Shown: positions 1 through 5,181 of the stretch, in pieces
Numbering within the stretch: the stretch's first letter is position 1
Layout of the letters: the number at the start of each line of letters is the position of its first letter
Assembly: GCA_947488645.1 (NCBI GenBank)
Contig: CANLAC010000071.1
Location: 1-6,076, forward strand
Direction: 5' to 3'
DNA length: 6,076 nt
From: Actinomycetota bacterium
Lineage (GTDB): Bacteria > Actinomycetota > Actinomycetes > Nanopelagicales > Nanopelagicaceae
Translations under genes and position numbers: made by a program
Notes under the pieces: model-generated
Seen by the model: only the letters and a program-made list of their open reading frames with translations
What the model was told of the DNA's origin: nothing
Databases searched by the model: none

Positions 1-817
1 ATGAAGCAACTTTTCCGGAAAGATTCATGGTGACATACATCTTTGTGTTGTCCGGTGATAAAACTATTGCACGGGGATTACTTCCTATTGGGATGTAGGA
101 AACTGTGAAATCTTCTAAGTTAATGACGTGAATCCTGTTGCCACCCATCTCAGCCACATATGCCAGCTTTGAGTCGTTAGAGATTGCAATGCCTCGTGGA
201 TAACGACCGATTTTGATTGTTTTAACAACCTTTTGAGCATCAACTGAAATGACTGAAACAGTATAAGAACACCAGTTAGCGGCTAACACATACTTGTTAT
301 CAGGTGTTGCTTCTACAACTTTTGGAACAGATCCAACTGGGTATATTGCATCTATTTCATAATTACTGCGATTGATTCGATAGACAAAACTTTTGTCGTA
401 TCCAGATGCCGGGGAGCATGTGTCATGTCCTTCTTTGTTGTATCCAGCTCCATACATCGCATAGTTGCTCACGTAGAGGTACTTGCCATCTGGTGAGAAT
501 GTTCCTTCAACAGGTGCACCCTTGAAGATTGAAGCGTTCTTGGAGTACCCGAATCTCTGCAAAGAAACTGAGTCCGAGACTGTATGGAGTAATTCAAAAC
601 TCTTTGCATCATAAACAGTGACTGAATGTCGATACATCATGTTGTGAGCGCTAACCACACCATCACCTGAGGATCTCACCGACTTTGGCGCGATTGAACC
701 ATTAATTGTTTTGATTAACTTCATCTTTGGTTCGGGTGAAACAACTTCGCCCTGCGCCGGTATTGCAATGGCACAGAGCGAGGTTACAAGAATCAAAGTT
801 AGAAAGCGGCTGCGCAC
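1..817 (-). CDS. Secreted YncE/YVTN-type beta-propeller protein, C-terminus outside window
   Basis: This gene enters from beyond the left edge; 272 codons are visible and no stop is reached. The N-terminus is a signal peptide (MRSRFLTLILVTSLCAIAIPAQG): Arg 2 and 4, a hydrophobic core at about 5-19, and a possible cleavage after IPA at 21. Then come repeated propeller blades, each with an SPDG/TPDN-type turn before a beta strand: TFSPDGKYLYVSNY (106-119), EATPDNKYVLAANW (169-182), AISNDSKLAYVAEM (211-224) and VLSPDNTKMYVTMN (252-265). This is the pattern of YncE/YVTN and lactonase-like seven-bladed propellers. Residues about 120-142 form a longer loop containing Cys134; Cys183 follows the next turn. 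The product is probably exported and acts as a binding or scaffold domain; ligand and any enzymatic role cannot be read from it. In-frame TAG at 830-832 bounds the start. GTG at 817 fits the signal peptide; TTG at 823 is the alternative. No clear SD is present, so it may be translationally coupled to the gene ending at 834. Confidence 0.85.
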   Translation of the reverse strand, partial: MRSRFLTLILVTSLCAIAIPAQGEVVSPEPKMKLIKTINGSIAPKSVRSSGDGVVSAHNMMYRHSVTVYDAKSFELLHTVSDSVSLQRFGYSKNASIFKGAPVEGTFSPDGKYLYVSNYAMYGAGYNKEGHDTCSPASGYDKSFVYRINRSNYEIDAIYPVGSVPKVVEATPDNKYVLAANWCSYTVSVISVDAQKVVKTIKIGRYPRGIAISNDSKLAYVAEMGGNRIHVINLEDFTVSYIPIGSNPRAIVLSPDNTKMYVTMNLSGKVAS

Positions 818-833
818 TCCCAAACTGTACTAG

Positions 834-1208
834 TTAGTCGTCGTCGCCTTCATCTTCATCGTCTTCATCGTCATCGTCATCGTCATCACCCTTTGTTGGC
901 AGTTGTGCGATAGCTGGGTTTATTAAAGCTGATGTCGCAGTGACCGCTGTACTTGCAACGGGATTTGCAATTCGTTGGGCTGGAGTGGATGCAGTTACGT
1001 CATTAGAAACAATTGTCTGCGCCGAAGCTGCTTCGACTGCGGTAGCCGGGGCTACTTCTTGAACTTGTCCAACAACCGTACCGATTCCAAGGATCAGAGC
1101 GGCGGCAAAGACTGCAGCAAGTGGCAAAGCCTTTGATGCCTTGGCCGGGATTACTGGCCCATCATTTTCTGCAATCTGAATCCATTCGGGCTTGTTGTTC
1201 TCAGTCAT
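834..1208 (-). CDS. Small single-pass membrane protein with poly-Asp/Glu C-terminal tail
   Basis: The product is 124 residues and of unknown function; I do not recognise a named family. A polar N-terminus (MTENNKPEWIQIAENDGPVI) leads to one hydrophobic helix at about 27-47 (KALPLAAVFAAALILGIGTV), then a flexible Ala/Thr/Val/Pro-rich linker (about 50-104), then a tail at 108-124 that is 16 Asp/Glu and one Gly. Lys23 and Lys26 lie just before the helix, which favours N-terminus in and tail outside the membrane. Such tails bind divalent cations or basic surfaces in other proteins; that role here is inference. ATG at 1208 is chosen because AAGGGA sits six bases upstream; an in-frame TTG at 1232 would add eight residues but lacks such support. 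The stop is 16 bases before the start of the beta-propeller gene, so the two are probably co-transcribed and may work together at the cell surface. Confidence 0.8.
   Translation of the reverse strand: MTENNKPEWIQIAENDGPVIPAKASKALPLAAVFAAALILGIGTVVGQVQEVAPATAVEAASAQTIVSNDVTASTPAQRIANPVASTAVTATSALINPAIAQLPTKGDDDDDDDEDDEDEGDDD
865..887. repeat. Hexamer repeat (TCATCG)n encoding the acidic tail
   Basis: Three perfect copies of TCATCG (865-882) are followed by a partial copy (883-887). They lie in a longer imperfect run of GTC/ATC triplets (837-887) that encodes the Asp/Glu tail on the minus strand. The unit is a multiple of three, so slippage would change tail length without breaking the frame. 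Confidence 0.75.
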
Positions 1209-1213
1209 GGTAA

Positions 1214-1219
1214 ATCCCT
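1214..1219 (-). promoter_or_regulatory. Shine-Dalgarno site deciding the start of the acidic-tail gene
   Basis: Reading the minus strand, the sequence is AAGGGATTTACC followed by ATG (1208-1206). AAGGGA is purine-rich and six bases from the ATG, which is ideal spacing. This makes the ATG at 1208 a better start than the in-frame TTG at 1232. Confidence 0.65.
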
Positions 1220-1284
1220 TCGTTGAGAGCAAGGTAACTATTGTCCCTGTGAGGAGACTGTGATGCGCTATTTAAATCGCTGAG

Positions 1285-1290
1285 TAATCT
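1285..1290 (+). promoter_or_regulatory. Candidate -10 element for a leaderless ctaB transcript
   Basis: TAATCT fits the TAnnnT pattern of actinobacterial -10 boxes and ends six bases before the GTG start of ctaB. Transcription would then begin at or next to the start codon. No SD precedes the GTG, which agrees with a leaderless message. No -35 box is recognisable at normal spacing, so this is only a candidate. Confidence 0.3.
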
Positions 1291-1296
1291 TGACCA

Positions 1297-2166
1297 GTGA
1301 GCGTTGCTATCAGGGGATATCTAGACCTAATGAAACTTAGGGTCGTTGAGCTATTGCTCGTTTCCACCTTACCTGCGATGGTTTTAGCAGCAAGAGGTTT
1401 GCCAGATTTTGGCTTGGCAATTGCAACAATATTTGCAGGAACTTTGGCTGCGGGTAGTGCAAATGCATTCAACATGGTCATCGAGAGTGATCTAGATAAG
1501 TTAATGGCTCGCACAGCAAAGCGTCCGATTGTGACTGGCTTAATTTCTAAAACAAAAGCAACAATATTTGCAACGGTAATCGGAGTTCTTTCACTTGCAT
1601 TGTTCTGGAGCTTTACGACACCACTTGCAACCTTGTTAGCCTTCATCGCAATTGTTTTTTACGTTGTTGTGTACACAATGGCACTTAAGCAAAGAACTTC
1701 ACAGAATATTGTGTGGGGTGGTGCAGCAGGTTGTATGCCAGTACTCATTGGTTGGGCTGCTGTAACAAATTCGTTATCAGTAACACCGTGGGCATTTTTC
1801 TTTGTTATTTTCTTTTGGACTCCGCCACATTTCTGGGCACTAGCGATTAAGTACAAAGATGACTACGCCGCCGCCGGCACACCAATGCTCCCTGTAGTTG
1901 CAACTAAGGCACGCGTACTTGGTGAGATGTGGTTCCACACAACCCTGATGATCGCATCATCAATTTGGTTAATCAGTTCTGCAAAACTGCCAACATGGTC
2001 AATGGCTGTAACAATTGCACTTGGTTTAGTTTTTGCGCGTCAATTGCTTGCTCTCAAAGAAGGCTCACCAGAGTATGGAAAGGTTGCTGGAAAGATTTTC
2101 CAGTGGTCAATTACCTACTTAAGCTTACTTTCCGTTGTACTTGTTGCAGCACAACTACTTAGCTAA
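1297..2166 (+). CDS. ctaB: Heme O synthase (protoheme IX farnesyltransferase)
   Basis: This integral membrane prenyltransferase of the UbiA superfamily adds a farnesyl group from farnesyl diphosphate to heme B, giving heme O, the precursor of heme A for aa3-type cytochrome oxidase. At 289 residues it is full length for the family, with about eight or nine hydrophobic segments. The first polyprenyl-diphosphate/Mg site is N59-M-V-I-E63-S-D65-L-D67 followed by MARTAKRP (70-77). The central core is SQNIVWGGAAGCMPVLIGWA (135-154), then FFWTPPHFWALA (172-183) with His178. The second Asp-rich site is YKDDY at 186-190, followed by AAGTPMLPVV. The family usually has Asp where Glu63 sits. The GTG start is fixed by an in-frame TGA two codons upstream (1291-1293) and by the conserved N-terminal YLDLMKLRVVELLLVS; the next ATG (1330) would cut into it. 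Its 3' end overlaps metZ by 12 bp, tail to tail. Confidence 0.96.
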   Translation: MSVAIRGYLDLMKLRVVELLLVSTLPAMVLAARGLPDFGLAIATIFAGTLAAGSANAFNMVIESDLDKLMARTAKRPIVTGLISKTKATIFATVIGVLSLALFWSFTTPLATLLAFIAIVFYVVVYTMALKQRTSQNIVWGGAAGCMPVLIGWAAVTNSLSVTPWAFFFVIFFWTPPHFWALAIKYKDDYAAAGTPMLPVVATKARVLGEMWFHTTLMIASSIWLISSAKLPTWSMAVTIALGLVFARQLLALKEGSPEYGKVAGKIFQWSITYLSLLSVVLVAAQLLS

Positions 2167-3381
2167 GGCTCGTTCCAGATCTTTTATCAGATCTGATGAA
2201 TGCTCTAATCCAACTGACAAACGCAGCACTGATGCTGTTATGCCCATTTCTGCTTGTACTTCAGGGGCTAAACGTCGGTGCGTAGTAGATGCAGGATGAG
2301 TAATAAGAGATTTGCTATCACCCAAGTTGTTTGAAATATCTATGACGCGAAGTTTGTTCATGAAGGCAAAGACTTCTTCCTGAGAGCCCTTAAATTCAAT
2401 ACCAATAGTGCTTCCGCCGCCGTTGCTCATCTGTTTCATTGCTAATTCGTGATCAGGGTGAGACTTTAATCCTGGATAGCGAACAGATTTGATTGCAGGC
2501 TGCTTTTCTAAGAACTCTGCAACTGCTTGTGCATTTGAAACCATGCTCTCAACACGCATGTGCATTGTTTCAAGTGATTTAACAAGAACCCAGGCATTGA
2601 AAGAACTAAGAGCTGGGCCTGTGTGACGAACAAATGGAAGAAGCTTGTCAACGATGTAATCTGCAGAACCAAGTAGCGCGCCAGCTAAAACTCGTCCTTG
2701 ACCATCAATGTGCTTTGTAGCTGAATACATAACTACATCTGCGCCAAGTTGTAATGGCTTTTGCAGAACAGGTGAAGCCATTACGTTATCAACAATTACA
2801 GTTGCACCGACCTTGTGTGCAAGCTCGCTCACCATTTTGATATCAACAATTTCTAATAATGGGTTACTTGGTGTTTCGATAAAGACAGCCTTAGTTGGCT
2901 TGCTAAGTGCTTTAGCCCAATCAGCAGGATTATTACCCTTTACTAATTCAAAGGTAACGCCCCACTTTGGTAAGAACTCTGTAATAACAACATGGCAAGA
3001 AGAAAACATTGCAGCGGAGGCAACTACGTGGTCACCTTGCTCTACTAGACATGCAAGGGAAGCAAACATTGCAGACATTCCAGATCCTGTTGCCACGCAC
3101 ATTTCAGCACCTTCAATTGCAGCAAGACGCTTTTCAAACATGGCAATTGTTGGGTTATGGAAACGGCTATATAAGTAGTGATCTGTTTCTTCGGCAAAGG
3201 AATCAAATGCTTCTTCAGCAGATGAATATGTGAAACCACTGTTGAGATATAAAGCCTCAGATGTTTCACCAAAACCAGATCGAGCTAAACCAGCGCGCAC
3301 TGAGTGTGTCTGTGGATGTAATTCCCAGTCAGGTCCCAGTGAATTCTTACGAGGTTGATAACCCCAAGGTCGTTTGCTCAT
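2155..3381 (-). CDS. metZ: O-succinylhomoserine sulfhydrylase
   Basis: This PLP enzyme of the Cys/Met metabolism family (cystathionine gamma-synthase type, fold I) makes homocysteine directly from O-succinylhomoserine and sulfide in the cytoplasm, for methionine synthesis. The protein has 408 residues, normal for the family. Visible landmarks are YSRFHNPT (71-78), ATGSGMSA for PLP phosphate binding (97-104), ETPSNP (169-174), VDNVMASP with the PLP-ring Asp198 (197-204), the Schiff-base lysine K223 in YSATKHIDGQGR, HPASTTH (362-368) and Arg387 in LRLSVG, which binds substrate carboxylate. SATKHIDGQGR is characteristic of MetZ rather than MetB; acetyl- versus succinylhomoserine preference cannot be proven from sequence. 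The ATG at 3381 lacks a clear SD, with AATTAAGCC just upstream. It diverges from the ABC operon across 26 bp, so no room exists for a 5' SAM riboswitch unless transcription starts inside the neighbouring gene. Confidence 0.93.
   Translation of the reverse strand: MSKRPWGYQPRKNSLGPDWELHPQTHSVRAGLARSGFGETSEALYLNSGFTYSSAEEAFDSFAEETDHYLYSRFHNPTIAMFEKRLAAIEGAEMCVATGSGMSAMFASLACLVEQGDHVVASAAMFSSCHVVITEFLPKWGVTFELVKGNNPADWAKALSKPTKAVFIETPSNPLLEIVDIKMVSELAHKVGATVIVDNVMASPVLQKPLQLGADVVMYSATKHIDGQGRVLAGALLGSADYIVDKLLPFVRHTGPALSSFNAWVLVKSLETMHMRVESMVSNAQAVAEFLEKQPAIKSVRYPGLKSHPDHELAMKQMSNGGGSTIGIEFKGSQEEVFAFMNKLRVIDISNNLGDSKSLITHPASTTHRRLAPEVQAEMGITASVLRLSVGLEHSSDLIKDLERALAK
2176..2195. repeat. Inverted repeat just past the ctaB stop, inside the metZ 3' end
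   Basis: CAGATCT (2176-2182) and AGATCTG (2189-2195) are perfect inverted copies around a six-base loop, giving a 7-bp stem. It begins nine bases after the ctaB stop. No T-tract follows in either direction, so it is not a classical intrinsic terminator. It also encodes the repeated Asp-Leu pairs of MetZ (SSDLIKDLE), which may be its only reason to exist. Confidence 0.5.
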
Positions 3382-3395
3382 GGCTTAATTGTGGC

Positions 3396-3401
3396 AGAGT
3401 A
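3396..3401 (-). promoter_or_regulatory. Candidate -10 element for metZ
   Basis: On the minus strand TACTCT matches the TAnnnT pattern and lies 14 bases before the metZ ATG, predicting a leader of only about seven bases. It is the best -10 candidate in the 26-bp divergent gap. No good -35 box is seen upstream, so confidence is low. Confidence 0.22.
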
Positions 3402-3407
3402 AGGGGC

Positions 3408-4313
3408 ATGCCTAATACTGCTATTTCAGTCTCAGATCTCTCGAAAAAATATGATGATCGCTTAGCGGTCTCACATATCAACTTTGAAGTCCCCCTAGGC
3501 ACGGTGTGTGGCTTTGTCGGCCCTAATGGATCAGGCAAGACAACGACTATGCGAATGCTGCTCGGCCTTATTACACCAACAACTGGGCAAGGCCACATCC
3601 TTGGCGAGCCAATTGAGCATCCAGAAAAGTATTTGAGTCGCGTTGGTGCAATGATCGAAGGACCAGCTTTTTATCCAGCACTGTCTGGTTATGAGAACTT
3701 AATGGTTCTAGCAAAACTTGGCGGATTTCCAATTGAGCGAGTTCAACAATTACTCGACAAAGTTGGACTTGGAGATCGCGGTAAGTCAAAGTTTAAAACA
3801 TATTCACTAGGAATGAAGCAGAGATTAGGAATTGCAGCAGCGCTTCTACCAGAGCCAAAATTATTGATGTTGGATGAACCAACAAATGGTTTAGATCCTG
3901 AAGGAATTCAAGAGGTTCGAGCACTATTACGAGACCTAGCAAATGAAGGAACAACAGTATTTGTGTCTTCCCACTTATTATCTGAATTAGAGATTATTAG
4001 TGATTACATTGTTATGTTGCGAAAGGGAGAAATAGTCTTTGCTGGCCCAATCGGTGAGTTAATGGCCCAGCAGCAACCAACAATTATTGCTAAATCACTT
4101 GATCTTTCTGATCTGTCTCGCATAGTCGAGATTGCCGAAAAAGCAGGACATCACGCAGTAATTAGAAATGATTCAGTTCATGTGCTGGCTGATATGGATT
4201 GGGCACCGGTGCTAAATAAGGCAGCATTTGACGCGGGGATCACATTGGCACAACTTGCTCCGCAGCTGCCAAATCTTGAAGAAACATTCTTTGAAATGAC
4301 GGGGGACAAGTAA
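3408..4313 (+). CDS. ABC transporter ATP-binding protein, BcrA-type
   Basis: This cytoplasmic ATPase subunit of an ABC-2 type exporter has 301 residues. Motifs in order are Walker A GPNGSGKTT (38-46), a Q-loop position occupied by Glu84 in GAMIEGPAFYP (80-90), the signature region YSLGMKQRL (132-140) with SLGMK replacing LSGGQ, Walker B LLMLDEP (152-158), the D-loop GLDP (161-164) and the switch His189 in SSH. An extra C-terminal region of about 80 residues follows. Glu in the Q-loop and the SLGMKQ signature are typical of the BcrA/LanF group, whose known members protect against or export peptide antibiotics; the substrate here is unknown. ATG at 3408 is chosen because the fold begins at ISVSDLSKKY; longer in-frame starts would run back through metZ. 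AAGGGG lies only one base before this ATG, too close for a normal SD, so initiation may be leaderless or weak. The stop overlaps the permease start as TAATG. Confidence 0.93.
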   Translation: MPNTAISVSDLSKKYDDRLAVSHINFEVPLGTVCGFVGPNGSGKTTTMRMLLGLITPTTGQGHILGEPIEHPEKYLSRVGAMIEGPAFYPALSGYENLMVLAKLGGFPIERVQQLLDKVGLGDRGKSKFKTYSLGMKQRLGIAAALLPEPKLLMLDEPTNGLDPEGIQEVRALLRDLANEGTTVFVSSHLLSELEIISDYIVMLRKGEIVFAGPIGELMAQQQPTIIAKSLDLSDLSRIVEIAEKAGHHAVIRNDSVHVLADMDWAPVLNKAAFDAGITLAQLAPQLPNLEETFFEMTGDK

Positions 4314-5104
4314 TGTTTAATGTTGTTAAAGCAGAACTACGCAAACTGCGTCGCCCAACCTTGTTTTTTGGCACTATTGGAGCAGCGATTTTCTTCACAG
4401 GTTTGATTACTTCTTTTATTTACTTGATGATTGATTCACCTCGAGGAAATGGTGACAGAGGGCGAACTATCGGCAGAGAAGTTCTTGAACTAGCGAGCGG
4501 GTCAGTTAATGGCTTTGCTTCAGTTGGTGGATTTTTGGGAATCATTGCACTGTGTGTATTTGCCGCACAAACAGCGCAGGAATATACCTATGGCACGTTA
4601 CGCAATTTACTAGTGCGTCAACCTAGTCGTATGAAGATACTTATCGGCAAGTTCATCTCTATGGCACTTTTTGCAATAGTTATGATCTCGGTTGCAGCTG
4701 TTATAAGTATTGCGATTTCTTACATTCTTGCTCCTGGTGCGAAGGTCAGCACAGATCTTTGGTTCACATCTGACGGGTTCGACGCCATTTTTACTACTTT
4801 TGTAAATGTCACAATCTCCGTTGTTGCATTTGGAATCGTGGGTATGGTTTTAGGCCTTCTATTACGCTCACCAATAAGTGCTATTTCTCTGGGTGTTCTT
4901 TGGCTCTTGATTATTGAGGTCTTATTAATTGCTGTGAAAAACTCCTTGCAGAGTTGGCTACCAGGTGCCCAGCTTTCTGCAATCGCCTCTGGCGGATCCC
5001 CAGATCTGACCTACCAACATGCACTCACTGTCGGTGGGTTGTATGTAGCAGTTGGAGCAATAGTTGCATCAGTGCTATTTGTTCGTCGTGATGTAGCTAA
5101 TTAA
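4313..5104 (+). CDS. ABC-2 type transporter permease
   Basis: This is the membrane partner of the preceding ATPase. The 263-residue protein has six predicted helices at about 17-40, 66-87, 112-140, 157-184, 188-208 and 237-257, the standard ABC-2 topology. A basic cytoplasmic N-terminus (AELRKLRRP) precedes helix 1, and a polar loop of about 25 residues follows it. After helix 2 comes QEYTYGTLRNLLVRQPSR (89-106), the cytoplasmic coupling motif common in ABC-2 permeases of bacitracin- and lantibiotic-immunity type systems. The ATG shares one base with the ATPase stop (TAATG), and GGGGGA sits upstream within the ATPase gene, so translation is probably coupled and the two subunits made in balance. 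With one ATPase and one permease the working unit is probably a 2+2 dimer. The exported substrate cannot be inferred. Confidence 0.92.
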   Translation: MFNVVKAELRKLRRPTLFFGTIGAAIFFTGLITSFIYLMIDSPRGNGDRGRTIGREVLELASGSVNGFASVGGFLGIIALCVFAAQTAQEYTYGTLRNLLVRQPSRMKILIGKFISMALFAIVMISVAAVISIAISYILAPGAKVSTDLWFTSDGFDAIFTTFVNVTISVVAFGIVGMVLGLLLRSPISAISLGVLWLLIIEVLLIAVKNSLQSWLPGAQLSAIASGGSPDLTYQHALTVGGLYVAVGAIVASVLFVRRDVAN

Positions 5105-5147
5105 GGACACTCGCTCGTAAAACCCCGCTTTTCTAAGGTTGCCCATT

Positions 5148-5153
5148 TATTCT
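5148..5153 (+). promoter_or_regulatory. Candidate -10 element for the NlpC/P60 gene
   Basis: TATTCT agrees with the TAnnnT pattern and would place the transcript start near 5160, giving a leader of about 20 bases. No -35 box is seen at standard spacing. Read-through from the ABC operon 77 bases upstream is an alternative source of transcript. Confidence 0.25.
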
Positions 5154-5155
5154 TT

Positions 5156-5178
5156 AAACCTTCCCTTTCGAAAGGTTT
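5156..5178 (+). promoter_or_regulatory. Inverted repeat covering the SD of the NlpC/P60 gene
   Basis: AAACCTT (5156-5162) and AAGGTTT (5172-5178) form a 7-bp stem with a nine-base loop. The inner stretch CCTTTCGAAAGG (5164-5175) is itself a perfect 12-base palindrome. The SD GAAAGG (5170-5175) lies within both structures, six bases before the GTG at 5182. The fold could hide the ribosome site, or act as a weak terminator for the ABC operon; only four T bases follow the stem's GG. The inverted repeat is plainly visible, the role is inference. Confidence 0.4.
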
Positions 5179-5181
5179 TGA

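Noticed and set aside
774..817. Lipoprotein signal (Cys15) in the propeller protein
   Set aside because: The residues before Cys are TSL, not a lipobox such as LAGC or LSAC, and Cys lies in the hydrophobic core.
1272..1646. Open frame antisense to ctaB
   Set aside because: It lies wholly across the well-supported ctaB gene, has low-complexity composition and no family features.
2708..3272. Several open frames antisense or out of frame over metZ
   Set aside because: MetZ is full length with all catalytic motifs in its own frame; these frames show no motifs and are shadows.
3261..3407. N-terminal extension of the ABC ATPase by 49 codons
   Set aside because: It runs backward through the metZ start region and adds sequence unlike the family; the conserved fold begins right after ATG 3408.
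3408..5104. FtsE/FtsX cell-division complex
   Set aside because: The permease has six helices and an ABC-2 coupling motif, not the four-helix FtsX layout with a large outer loop, and the ATPase is BcrA-like.
5105..5178. Intrinsic terminator for the ABC operon
   Set aside because: The only stem is short, A/T-rich and followed by just four T bases, and it overlaps the next gene's SD; I kept it as a regulatory candidate instead.
5105..5181. c-di-AMP (ydaO) riboswitch before the hydrolase gene
   Set aside because: Only 77 bases are available, less than that riboswitch needs, and its conserved helices are not seen.
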